From assembly GCA_017435425.1 (NCBI GenBank), contig JAFSFC010000016.1:1-64000 (forward strand): a DNA stretch of 64,000 bases. Direction: 5' to 3'. The position numbers were made by a program, and so were the translations under genes. Each line of letters begins with the position of its first letter. Position 1 is the stretch's first letter. Under the pieces are notes generated by a model that was not told the origin of the DNA, made no database searches, and saw only the letters and a program-made list of their open reading frames with translations. Of this stretch, positions 48,438-56,317 are shown one piece after another. The stretch comes from Ruminiclostridium sp. Lineage in GTDB: Bacteria; Bacillota; Clostridia; Oscillospirales; Oscillospiraceae.

Positions 48438-48475
48438 TCCCCCTGCGATGGTCCAAAGGGACCTCGCAGGGGGGG
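48438..48475 (-). terminator. Terminator of the 48884-48486 gene
   Basis: TCCCCCTGCGA and TCGCAGGGGGG arms with inner pairing GGTCC/GGACC. Confidence 0.75.
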
Positions 48476-48485
48476 CTGCAAACAG

Positions 48486-48884
48486 TTACATCTTGTTGGT
48501 CTTGGCTGCGTAGTACACAAACGCAGGCACGATGTAGAGAGCCACCATGGTGAGGAAGACTCTCTTGGCCCAGGGCAGGGCTTCGGGGCCCAGCACCACC
48601 AGAGCGCCGAAGAAGAGGAGCTGCAGGACCGAGCAGGCCATGGAGATGGTGACCGTCTTCTTCAGGGGATCCCCCTCGGTCTCGCGGCTGATGCCGGCGA
48701 TCTTGACCAGCAGGACCAGCTGCACTACGCTCATGACGACGAAGAATACATACAGCCCACGGAAGGGGATGATGGCATAATTGGAAAAGAGGCCCAGCAC
48801 CCAGACAATGGCACCGAGGAAGGTAGCCGTCTTGGCCAGCTGGAAGGCACTCATTTTGGTTTTGTTGGATTTCATGGGATCCAT
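48486..48884 (-). CDS. Four-helix membrane protein, unknown
   Basis: A 132-residue integral membrane protein with about four helices (residues 18-38, 40-62, 78-100, 106-126) and short charged ends. No known motif. The start is taken as the ATG at 48884 behind AAAGGTAGGAT; a second ATG three codons on (48875) is possible. It is a single gene with its own terminator. Possibly related to DUF-type small integral proteins of clostridia, which is not a functional statement. Confidence 0.75.
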   Translation of the reverse strand: MDPMKSNKTKMSAFQLAKTATFLGAIVWVLGLFSNYAIIPFRGLYVFFVVMSVVQLVLLVKIAGISRETEGDPLKKTVTISMACSVLQLLFFGALVVLGPEALPWAKRVFLTMVALYIVPAFVYYAAKTNKM

Positions 48885-48980
48885 ATCCTACCTTTCAAAA
48901 ATATCGTGTATTCATTATGCATGGATACCGTTGAAAATGCAAGGGTTTTCCTTCATTTTTCGCATTTCCTACCACATTTG

Positions 48981-49010
48981 TTGACAGTATAGCAAGGGAT
49001 GTCATATAAT
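48981..49010 (+). promoter_or_regulatory. Promoter of the 49048 gene
   Basis: TTGACA (48981-48986), 18 bases, TATAAT (49005-49010). Confidence 0.88.
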
Positions 49011-49047
49011 TATAAATAAGGTACACCCCCGAAAAAAGGAGGTTTCC

Positions 49048-49440
49048 ATGAAAGCGATCAAGCGCCGCCTCATTCCCATTCTCTGCCTGCTCTTTACCAT
49101 AGGGCTGGCCATCCTGGGTCAGTTCAAAGAGGTGTCCGTCTTTGATGTGGTCCTTCCCGACTCCCCTCCCACCGCCCAGCAGGCCATGGAGGACGGGAAC
49201 TTCACCTGGGATCAGGCGGAGAACACCTACTTCCTCCAAATCGAAAACACCGGAGAGGCATCCGTGGATGCCCATGTGAAATACGGCTTCCCCTGGCCGG
49301 GCTACATTCTGACCATCGCCCCCGGCGACACCTGGGAGCTGGCGGTGGAAAACGCCCGCCACCGGACCCACACCATTACCTTTGAAACGGAAGAGGACAC
49401 CCCCACCGGCACGGTGGCGGTATGGTCCATCACCCATTAA
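49048..49440 (+). CDS. Small exported protein, unknown
   Basis: A 130-residue protein with an N-terminal signal anchor (RRLIPILCLLFTIGLAIL) and a beta-rich extracellular part (YFLQIENTGEASVDAHVKYGFPWPGYILTIAPGDTWELAVENARHRTHTITFETEE), likely one immunoglobulin-like fold. No function known. It has a near-consensus promoter and AGGAGG RBS. Confidence 0.75.
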   Translation: MKAIKRRLIPILCLLFTIGLAILGQFKEVSVFDVVLPDSPPTAQQAMEDGNFTWDQAENTYFLQIENTGEASVDAHVKYGFPWPGYILTIAPGDTWELAVENARHRTHTITFETEEDTPTGTVAVWSITH

Positions 49441-49621
49441 CACGCAAGTCCCCGGCGGTCAAAAGACCGCCGGGGACAAATCTTTAACCCTCGCAGAGTT
49501 TCGCCACCGCAGTGGCGAAATAAAATTCGATCCGTTTTTTGGCGCGACATGTGCGTGCCAAAAAACACTTCGCGGCCTGCCAGTGTGCCCAAAGGGCGCG
49601 CGCAGCAGGCCGCGATCCCTC
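49441..49621. other. Structured intergenic region with four hairpins
   Basis: After the 49440 stop come hairpins at 49448-49477 (GTCCCCGGCGGTC/GACCGCCGGGGAC), 49499-49520 (TTTCGCCAC/GTGGCGAAA), 49535-49565 (TTTTTTGGC/GCCAAAAAA) and 49571-49614 (CGCGGCCTGC/GCAGGCCGCG with inner GCCC/GGGC). None has an ORF; the arrangement could be an RNA or stacked terminators. Confidence 0.6.
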
Positions 49622-49659
49622 AAAAAACCATGGCACTCGGTAGAATGCCATGGTTTTTT
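49622..49659. terminator. Bidirectional terminator next to recG
   Basis: AAAAAACCATGGCA and TGCCATGGTTTTTT with a ten-base loop. Confidence 0.93.
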
Positions 49660-49661
49660 CC

Positions 49662-51725
49662 TTAGTTGAAGATATCCCGGTTCTCCCGGAAGAGCTGTTC
49701 CACCCTGGCTCGAAGAGGTTCGTGGTCGGGGCGGGTCAGGTCCGGGTCTTTGGCCAGCAGGGCCCGGGCGGCGTCCTGGGCCTGGTGGAGCAGGCGCATA
49801 TCCCCCTCCAGGCTGGCCAGCTTCAGCTGGGGCAGGCCGTGCTGCCGGGAGCCGAAGAAGTCGCCGGGACCACGTAGTTTCAGGTCCTCCTCGGCAATGA
49901 GGAAGCCATCGGTGGTGGCGCAGAGGGTTTTTAATCGCTTCCGGGTCATTTCGTTTCGATTGTCGGAGATGAGGACACAGTAGGACTGGTGCTGTCCTCG
50001 GCCCACCCGGCCTCGCAGCTGGTGGAGCTGACTGAGGCCGAACCGGTCGGCGTTCTCAATGATCATCAGGGAGGCATTAGGCACATCCACCCCCACCTCG
50101 ATGACGGTGGTAGACACCAGCACGTCGGTCTGGCCCGATGCAAAGGCGGCCATGACGGCCTGCTTGTCCGCCACCTTCATCTTGCCGTGGACGATGGCCA
50201 CCTTCAGGTCGGGGAAGACCTTCTGCTGGAGGGTCCGGCCGAACTGCTCGGCCGCCTTCATGCCCTCCTCGTCCTCCTGGTCCACCGCCGGGCAGACGAT
50301 GTACACCTGCCGCCCCAGGCCCACCTGCTTTCGCACAAAGCCATAGAGCCGCTGGCGCTTGTCCTCCCCGATGAGCATGGTGTCCACAGGGGTGCGGCCC
50401 GGAGGCAGCTGGTCGATGACCGACAGGTCCAGGTCCCCGTAGATCATCAGGGCCAGGGTCCGGGGAATGGGGGTTGCCGACATGACCAGCACATGGGGCC
50501 GGAAGGTCCCGCCGCTCTTGGCGGAGAGGGCCGCCCGCTGGTCCACACCGAACCGGTGCTGCTCGTCGGTGACCACCAGACCCAGCCGCCGGAATGCCAC
50601 CCCCTCGCTGAGGAGGGCGTGGGTGCCCACGATCAGGTCGATCTCTCCGTCCTCCAGAGCCTCCCGGCACTTTCGCTTCTGGGCAGCAGTCATGGACCCG
50701 GTGAGCAGGGCGATCCGCATGCCCGTCCCTCCCAGCAGGGTCTCCATGGTTTTCAAATGCTGCTGGGCCAGCAGCTCCGTGGGGGCCATGAGAGCGGACT
50801 GGCAGCCGTTCTCCCAGGCCAGGAAGGCGCAGGCGGCGGCCACCACGGTCTTACCCGAGCCCACGTCACCCTGGAGCAGGCGGTTCATGGGGACCGGCTG
50901 GGCCAGGTCCTCCGCCGCCTCCCGGGCGGAACGGAGCTGGGCATCGGTGAGAGTAAAGGGCAGGCTTTGGGTAAAGCCCGCCAGGTTTTGTTTGGCAAAG
51001 GGGATGGCCTCGTGCTGGGACCGCCGCCCCCGGATGAGGGTCAGCCCCAGGTTCAGGCAGAAAAGCTCTTCAAACATGAGCCGCCGCCGGGCGCTTTGCA
51101 GTTCCTCCCAGGACTGGGGAAAGTGAATCGCCCGGTAGGAAAACTCTGCGGGAGCCAGTTGGTTCTCCCGGCGGATGTCCTCCGGCAGGGTCTCCCGAAT
51201 TTGCGGTACGCACAGGGCGGCGTTCCGCTGGAGACTGGCCATCAGCTTGGCGGAGATCCCCGCCGTCAGGGGGTACACAGGCATGATGCCTCCGGTGAAG
51301 GCGGAGCTCCCCTCCTTTTCAAAAACCGGGTTGGCCATCTGCCGGCGGAACCCGCTGCCCCCGGTAAGCTTGCCATAGAAGGAATAGGTCTCCCCCGGCT
51401 GCAGCAGTTTGCTGACATAGGACTGGTTGAAAAAGGTCACATCCACCTGGGCAGTTCCGTCCACCACCCGTCCCTTGGTCAGCTCCATTCCCTTTCGGAT
51501 GTAGCTGGTCCGGAAGGGCTCGGCCACCATGGCGGCGAAGCACACCGGCTCCTCCAGAGGAAGGGTCCAGATGTTCTCCCGGACCGTCCGGTCCTCGTAG
51601 TCCCGGGGAAAGTAGGCCAACAGGTCGGCCACCGTGCAGAGGCCCAGCTTGGCCAGGGCGGCTTCCCGGGCGGGACCGATGCCGGGGAGTTGGGAAAGAG
51701 GGGTGTGCAGGGCAAGCTCTGCCAT
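49662..51725 (-). CDS. recG: ATP-dependent DNA helicase RecG
   Basis: A 687-residue helicase. The N-terminal wedge has an OB fold (VDVTFFNQSYVSKLLQPGETYSFYGKL), the helicase core has RLLQGDVGSGKT (Walker A), VVTDEQHRFG (DExH), VMSATPIPRT and QLRGRVGRG, then the C-terminal hook. It remodels stalled forks and Holliday junctions. The ATG at 51725 follows GGAGG at seven bases. Single gene with terminator. Confidence 0.97.
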   Translation of the reverse strand: MAELALHTPLSQLPGIGPAREAALAKLGLCTVADLLAYFPRDYEDRTVRENIWTLPLEEPVCFAAMVAEPFRTSYIRKGMELTKGRVVDGTAQVDVTFFNQSYVSKLLQPGETYSFYGKLTGGSGFRRQMANPVFEKEGSSAFTGGIMPVYPLTAGISAKLMASLQRNAALCVPQIRETLPEDIRRENQLAPAEFSYRAIHFPQSWEELQSARRRLMFEELFCLNLGLTLIRGRRSQHEAIPFAKQNLAGFTQSLPFTLTDAQLRSAREAAEDLAQPVPMNRLLQGDVGSGKTVVAAACAFLAWENGCQSALMAPTELLAQQHLKTMETLLGGTGMRIALLTGSMTAAQKRKCREALEDGEIDLIVGTHALLSEGVAFRRLGLVVTDEQHRFGVDQRAALSAKSGGTFRPHVLVMSATPIPRTLALMIYGDLDLSVIDQLPPGRTPVDTMLIGEDKRQRLYGFVRKQVGLGRQVYIVCPAVDQEDEEGMKAAEQFGRTLQQKVFPDLKVAIVHGKMKVADKQAVMAAFASGQTDVLVSTTVIEVGVDVPNASLMIIENADRFGLSQLHQLRGRVGRGQHQSYCVLISDNRNEMTRKRLKTLCATTDGFLIAEEDLKLRGPGDFFGSRQHGLPQLKLASLEGDMRLLHQAQDAARALLAKDPDLTRPDHEPLRARVEQLFRENRDIFN

Positions 51726-51821
51726 ATGCTGACCTCCTTTTCGCAAGAAAATCGGCTCCCTCTGACGAGGGAGGCATATAGTTTTGATTATTGTACCACA
51801 AAACCCACCCATCCACAATGT

Positions 51822-52343
51822 TCATCCGAATAGAATCCGCACCGTCAAGGCCCCGAAAAAGAACCCCGCCAGGTCGGCGCACAGGGCGGCCGGAACGGCG
51901 TACCGGGTCTTTTTGATCCCCGCCGCCCCGAAATACACAGCGATGGTATAAAAGGTGGTCTCGGTGGACCCCAGCATCACCGCCGCCGTCCGGCCGATGA
52001 GGGAGTCCGGCCCGTAGGTGGTGATGAGCTCCGACCCCACCCCCAGGGCGGCGCTGCCGCTGATGGGCCGCATCAGCATAAGGCCCATGGTCTCAGGGGG
52101 GATCCCCAGAAAGCCCAGGAGGGGGCCCAATGCCTGGGCCGTCAGATCCAGTCCCCCGGAGGCCCGGAGCATAGCCACCACAGTCAGAAGAGTCACCAGG
52201 GCGGGCAGGATACGCCATAAAATTTCCAGCCCCTTGGCCGCTCCCTGGAGAAGGGCGTCGTACACATCCACCCCCCTGGCCATGCCGTAGCAGGACACCC
52301 CGGCGATGATCCCCGGCACCAGCAAGTCCAAAACCACCTGCAT
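51822..52343 (-). CDS. spmB: Spore maturation protein B
   Basis: A 173-residue membrane protein of the nucleoside-recognition (Gate) domain family, with the SpmB signature ELITTYGPDSLIGRTAAVMLGSTETTFYTIAVYFGAAGIKKTRYAVPAALCADLAG. SpmA and SpmB help dehydrate the spore core. The ATG at 52343 lies two bases after the spmA stop and has GGAGGG in front. Confidence 0.95.
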   Translation of the reverse strand: MQVVLDLLVPGIIAGVSCYGMARGVDVYDALLQGAAKGLEILWRILPALVTLLTVVAMLRASGGLDLTAQALGPLLGFLGIPPETMGLMLMRPISGSAALGVGSELITTYGPDSLIGRTAAVMLGSTETTFYTIAVYFGAAGIKKTRYAVPAALCADLAGFFFGALTVRILFG

Positions 52344-52345
52344 CC

Positions 52346-52924
52346 TCAGTCCCTCCATAGTTTGCCCAAAAGTTTGGCCGCCGTGATCCCCACCGCCACC
52401 GACAGCAGGGAAGTCACCCAAACCGCCGGCAGGATGTCGAAGGGGGTCTCACATCCTGCCGCCAGCCGCACCGCCGCCACGGTGGTGGGGATGAGCTGGA
52501 TGGAGGCCGTGTTGCACACCACCAGCATGCACAGGCTGTCCGAGGCCACCCCGGGGGTCCGGCGGCTCATCCGTCGGGCGGCCTCCAGGCCAAGGGGGGT
52601 GGCAGCGTTCCCCAGCCCCAGAAGGTTGGCAGAGACATTGGCGGCGATGGTGTCCATGACCCCTTTGTCCCCGGCAAAGTCCGGATAGAGCCGACGGAGG
52701 ACAGGCCGGAACAGCTTGGCCAGCTTCCCTGCCAGCCCCGCCCGGTCCATGACCTCCATGACCCCCATCCACAGGCACAGGACCCCCGCCATGGAGATCC
52801 CCAGCTGGATGGCCTGGGCCGCCCCCTCCATGGCCGCCGGGGCCAGGGCGGCCTGATTCCCCAGAACCAGGGCACACACCAGGGAGAGGGCGGTCATTCC
52901 CGTCCAGATCACAGTCATCGCCAT
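52346..52924 (-). CDS. spmA: Spore maturation protein A
   Basis: A 192-residue membrane protein with SpmA features AGLAGKLAKLFRPVLRRLYPDF and DTIAANVSANLLGLGNAATPLGLEAARRM and SIQLIPTT. It pairs with SpmB. The ATG at 52924 follows GAGGAGA. The spmA-spmB order and the two-base gap are as in Bacillus. Their presence shows that the organism sporulates or derives from spore formers. Confidence 0.95.
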   Translation of the reverse strand: MAMTVIWTGMTALSLVCALVLGNQAALAPAAMEGAAQAIQLGISMAGVLCLWMGVMEVMDRAGLAGKLAKLFRPVLRRLYPDFAGDKGVMDTIAANVSANLLGLGNAATPLGLEAARRMSRRTPGVASDSLCMLVVCNTASIQLIPTTVAAVRLAAGCETPFDILPAVWVTSLLSVAVGITAAKLLGKLWRD

Positions 52925-53032
52925 AGAGCCTTTCTCCTCGCTTTCGAATCTTTTTCCATACCATATGTTGGAAAACTGGAAAGAATTCCAGCCTTTTTTG
53001 TCTTTCTTTTCCAACCAAACGACAATTTTCGA

Positions 53033-53060
53033 TTGACTTCTAAATACGATTTGTTATAAT
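53033..53060 (+). promoter_or_regulatory. Promoter of the AbrB-type gene
   Basis: TTGACT (53033-53038), 16 bases, TATAAT (53055-53060). The leader is about 115 bases. Confidence 0.8.
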
Positions 53061-53182
53061 TAAGTTGTTTCCAAGAGTTTTTGTGTTTTTTTGCCGTTTT
53101 TCACCCCGCCGGAGAGAGAGCCTGTCGGGCTTGGATATAGAGAGAAAAACGGCCAATCCGGGAAAGGAAGTGCTTCACACAC

Positions 53183-53425
53183 ATGAAATCCACAGGTATT
53201 GTCCGCCGGGTCGACGAACTGGGGCGTATCGTCCTCCCCATCGAACTGCGCCGCACGCTGAACATTGCAGAGAAGGATTCCCTGGAGATCTATGTTGACG
53301 GGTCCTCCATCATGCTGAAGAAATATCAGCCTGCCTGCATCTTCTGCGACAGCGCCAAGGACATCTCCACTTTTAAGGGCAAGAACATCTGCGCTGCCTG
53401 TCTGAAGGAGCTGCTCCACAAGTAA
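53183..53425 (+). CDS. AbrB/SpoVT-type transition regulator with zinc-ribbon-like tail
   Basis: An 80-residue protein. Residues 1-46 are the swapped-hairpin AbrB DNA-binding fold (STGIVRRVDELGRIVLPIELRRTLNIAEKDSLEIYVDG). The tail has two CxxC pairs (C52/C55 and C70/C73), probably binding zinc, as in many clostridial AbrB proteins. Such regulators control stationary-phase and sporulation genes. RBS GGAAG eleven bases ahead. It stands alone. Confidence 0.92.
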   Translation: MKSTGIVRRVDELGRIVLPIELRRTLNIAEKDSLEIYVDGSSIMLKKYQPACIFCDSAKDISTFKGKNICAACLKELLHK

Positions 53426-53471
53426 TCTTGACCATTCCCCACCTTCACACACACCACCACAACACAGAAAC

Positions 53472-53511
53472 AAAGAAAATCGCATTCCCTCCCGGGAATG
53501 CGATTTTCTTT
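53472..53511 (+). terminator. Terminator of the AbrB-type gene
   Basis: AAAGAAAATCGCATTCCC, four-base loop, GGGAATGCGATTTTCTTT. Confidence 0.94.
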
Positions 53512-53589
53512 GTCGTTGGATTGACCGTTTTCGCCAAAAATAACAGTATACAATTTGTAGTTGTCAGAAACTGCAAGAAAAGGAAGGGC

Positions 53590-54432
53590 TCAGCCCTCGT
53601 CCTTCCGGGCAATGGCCAGGTCGTACAGGGCCTTCTTGGAGAGTTTGTAAGCGGCAGCCACCTGCTTTACAGCGTCCCGGGTGGAAGCCCCTTCCGCCTG
53701 GAGTTTATCCACCAGCTCCAGGCCGTCCTCCAGGGTATACTCCTCCTCCTGGCTGGGGGCCGCACCCTCGATGACCAGGACGAACTCCCCCTTGGGGGGA
53801 TTGGCGGCGTAGTGCTGGACGGCTCCCCCGAGGGTGGTCCGCAGGACCTCCTCGTGGAGCTTGGTGAGCTCCCGGCACAGGCTGATGCGGCGGTCCGGAC
53901 CAAAGGCGGCCATGAGATCGCTCAGGGTGGGCAGGAGCTTGTGGGGGGCCTCATGGAAGACCATGGTCCGCTCCTCCTTCTGGAGGCTTTCCAGGTGGGC
54001 CCGGCGGTTCTTTTTATTCATGGGCAGAAAGCCCTCAAAGGTGAACCGGGTGGTGGGCAGGCCCGAGACCGCCAGGGCGTTCACAAAGGCGCAGGCCCCG
54101 GGAATGGGCACCACCGGGATGTTCTGGGCGGCACACTGGGCCACCAGCTCCTCGCCGGGGTCGCTGATGGCAGGGGTGCCGGCGTCGGTGACCAGGGCGC
54201 AGCTCTCCCCGGCCAGCAGACGGGAGACCAGCTCATCCCCCCGGGTGTCGGAATTGTGGCGGTGATAGCTCACCATGGGCTTCTTGATGTCCAGGTGGTT
54301 CAGGAGCTTCACCGTCACCCGGGTGTCCTCTGCGGCGATGAAATCCACCGCCCGCAGGGTGTCAGCCGCCCGAAGGGTCATGTCGCCCAGGTTCCCGATG
54401 GGGGTGGCGACCAGATATAAGGTTCCTGCCAT
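53590..54432 (-). CDS. rsmI: 16S rRNA (cytidine1402-2'-O)-methyltransferase
   Basis: A 280-residue methyltransferase of the RsmI/tetrapyrrole methylase fold: GTLYLVATPIGNLGDMTLRA, AAEDTRVTVKLLNHL, SYHRHN and VTDAGTPAISDPGEELV are invariant RsmI blocks. It modifies C1402 in the decoding centre. The ATG at 54432 follows GAGGAGG at eight bases. Last gene of a four-gene operon starting with nrdG. Confidence 0.96.
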   Translation of the reverse strand: MAGTLYLVATPIGNLGDMTLRAADTLRAVDFIAAEDTRVTVKLLNHLDIKKPMVSYHRHNSDTRGDELVSRLLAGESCALVTDAGTPAISDPGEELVAQCAAQNIPVVPIPGACAFVNALAVSGLPTTRFTFEGFLPMNKKNRRAHLESLQKEERTMVFHEAPHKLLPTLSDLMAAFGPDRRISLCRELTKLHEEVLRTTLGGAVQHYAANPPKGEFVLVIEGAAPSQEEEYTLEDGLELVDKLQAEGASTRDAVKQVAAAYKLSKKALYDLAIARKDEG

Positions 54433-54445
54433 GATGGCGTCCTCC

Positions 54446-55096
54446 TCATGCTTCATTGTCGATTTGGTAGTGGTTGGGTAAGATATCCAGGCCGGGGCCG
54501 CCGTCCTTCACGCACTCCACCAGCACAGCGTAGGGGGGCTTGGACCGGTCGTAATTCAGCAGCTGCATCCGCTTGGGGGTGAGCCGGGCCTTTTCCAGAG
54601 CGGAGAAGAGCTCGGCCAGCCGCTCGGGCCGGTAGACCAGGGCAAACCGCCCGCCGGTGCGGGTGAGCCGTCCTGCCGTCTGGCACAGATCCTCCACGGA
54701 ACAGGTCTCATCCATCCGGGCGGTGCCGCCGGATGCCCCCGAGCCGGTCCGGAAGTAGGGCGGATTGGAGACCACCAGATGGAAGTGGTCCGCCGGGACC
54801 AAGCTTTTATCCCGCAGGTCCCCGTGGATCACCTGCCCGGACAGGCCGTTGTCCGCCAGATTCTTCTGGGCCAGTTGGGCGGCCCCGGGGTTGATCTCGA
54901 TGCCCGTCCGCTCCAGCCGTTCCTCCCGTTGGGACAGCAGCAGGAGCAGGGAGCCCACGCCGGTCCCCAGGTCACAGACCTTCCAGTTGGGCTTCAGGGT
55001 GCAGAACCGGGACAGGAGCACGCTGTCCCGCCCCAGCTTGAAAAACTCGTCCGACTGGGTCAGCTGATAGCTGCCCAGGTATTCCACAGAGATCAT
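54446..55096 (-). CDS. tRNA1(Val) (adenine37-N6)-methyltransferase-like
   Basis: A 216-residue Rossmann methyltransferase. CDLGTGVGSLLLLLS is the SAM loop and VSNPPYFRTGSG the N6-adenine NPPY motif. YQLTQSDEFFKLGRDSVLLSRF at the start is the TrmN6/YfiC-type opening. It may methylate tRNA-Val, and this chromosome has two copies of a tRNA-Val gene nearby, but that is coincidence unless shown. It overlaps the Nudix gene by four bases (ATGA). Confidence 0.88.
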   Translation of the reverse strand: MISVEYLGSYQLTQSDEFFKLGRDSVLLSRFCTLKPNWKVCDLGTGVGSLLLLLSQREERLERTGIEINPGAAQLAQKNLADNGLSGQVIHGDLRDKSLVPADHFHLVVSNPPYFRTGSGASGGTARMDETCSVEDLCQTAGRLTRTGGRFALVYRPERLAELFSALEKARLTPKRMQLLNYDRSKPPYAVLVECVKDGGPGLDILPNHYQIDNEA

Positions 55097-55731
55097 GTCG
55101 TCTCCTCCTCTGCCAGCTTTCGCAGATGGTCCAGGAACCACCGGGTCATGCGGCCGGTGAGCCCCCAGATAATGTGGCCCTCATACTCATAGATGGGAAT
55201 ATCCATCCACCCGCTCCGCCATTGATATCCCTCCGGGAAGCCCACCTTGGCAAAGGGGAAGGTGTCATCGGACTCGAACTTCACCGGATAGCGGTAGACC
55301 TCCTCCTCATAGTCCAGCAGGAAGTCCAGGGGCACACAGAAGGTGTTCTTCACCTCGGAGGCGCTCTCCTTCAGCTTCTCCACCGCCTCGGGCTTGATGG
55401 ATGCCAGGAAGGGATAGATCACCCGGTCGCTGATGTCCTGGACCACGTCCAGGGGGGCAAGGATCTCGATGTCCTCGGCGGGGATACCCAGTTCCTCCCA
55501 GGTCTCCCGGATGGCCGTGTCCACGGGCTTCTCCCCTTTCTCCCGCCGTCCGCCGGGGAAGCAGACCTCTCCCGGCTGGTGGCCCACCAGGGTCTCCGCC
55601 CGGGTCTCGTAGAGGAGGCAGAGCTTGCCCTCCTGCTCCACCAGGGGCAGAAGGACGGCATATTCACTCACCGTGCACTGGAGGCCCAGCTCCCGGTTCT
55701 GAAAATAAGTTTTCATGCGGTCAATGTTCAT
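55093..55731 (-). CDS. Nudix hydrolase (CoA pyrophosphatase-like)
   Basis: A 212-residue hydrolase. The Nudix box is GGRREKGEKPVDTAIRETWEELG (G-x5-E-x7-RE-x2-EE-x-G). The preceding VGHQPGEVCFPG is the CoA pyrophosphatase-type loop (NudL/CoAse UPF0035 pattern). It would hydrolyse CoA or acyl-CoA diphosphate bonds. RBS GGAGG before the ATG at 55731. Operon with nrdG upstream. Confidence 0.9.
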   Translation of the reverse strand: MNIDRMKTYFQNRELGLQCTVSEYAVLLPLVEQEGKLCLLYETRAETLVGHQPGEVCFPGGRREKGEKPVDTAIRETWEELGIPAEDIEILAPLDVVQDISDRVIYPFLASIKPEAVEKLKESASEVKNTFCVPLDFLLDYEEEVYRYPVKFESDDTFPFAKVGFPEGYQWRSGWMDIPIYEYEGHIIWGLTGRMTRWFLDHLRKLAEEETT

Positions 55732-55740
55732 AGGGCCTCC

Positions 55741-56268
55741 TCAGGATTCGGGCACGGTAAACTTGGCCAGCAGGTCGGGCTGGGACCACAGGACCACTCT
55801 GCCCTGGGCCAGGCTCTCCTTCACCCGGATGAGCCGCTGGTTACGGCTGCCCCGGAAGCGGAGCTCGTAGGACTTCTCCTTCTGGATAAAGGGGCCATCC
55901 ACCAGCACATCGGTCTGACGAAGAAGGGTCTGCCAGCCGGGGTCCTCACTGGCTAAGATATGTTCAAAGGTGTAGCCGGAATAGGTCCAGACCGACCAAC
56001 CCACAGCATGGGCGGCCTCGGCCAACTTGGCGCAGTCCGCCGCCTGGGCGAAGGGCTCGCCCCCGGAGAGGGTCAGCCCCTCGATGAGGGGGTTCTTCCC
56101 CATCATGGCGATCAGGTCCTCCACGGGGGTCTCCTGGCCCCCCTGGGGATCGTGGGTGTCCGGGTTGTGGCAGCCGGGGCAGTGGTGGGGACAGCCCTGG
56201 GTGAAGATGGTGAACCGCAGACCGGGCCCATCCACGATGGAGTCATTCACGGTGTTGGCGATACGCAT
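55741..56268 (-). CDS. nrdG: Anaerobic ribonucleotide reductase activase
   Basis: A 175-residue radical SAM protein with IVDGPGLRFTIFTQGCPHHCPGCHNPDTHDP (CxxxCxxC cluster motif) and the glycine-rich LTLSGGEPFAQ. It generates the glycyl radical in NrdD. No nrdD lies next to it, so the reductase must be elsewhere. It begins an operon with the Nudix, methyltransferase and rsmI genes. AAAGGGG is the RBS. Confidence 0.92.
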   Translation of the reverse strand: MRIANTVNDSIVDGPGLRFTIFTQGCPHHCPGCHNPDTHDPQGGQETPVEDLIAMMGKNPLIEGLTLSGGEPFAQAADCAKLAEAAHAVGWSVWTYSGYTFEHILASEDPGWQTLLRQTDVLVDGPFIQKEKSYELRFRGSRNQRLIRVKESLAQGRVVLWSQPDLLAKFTVPES

Positions 56269-56317
56269 GCCGCCACCCCTTTCAAGTAAGATTCTTAATG
56301 AAATATGATATCATATT

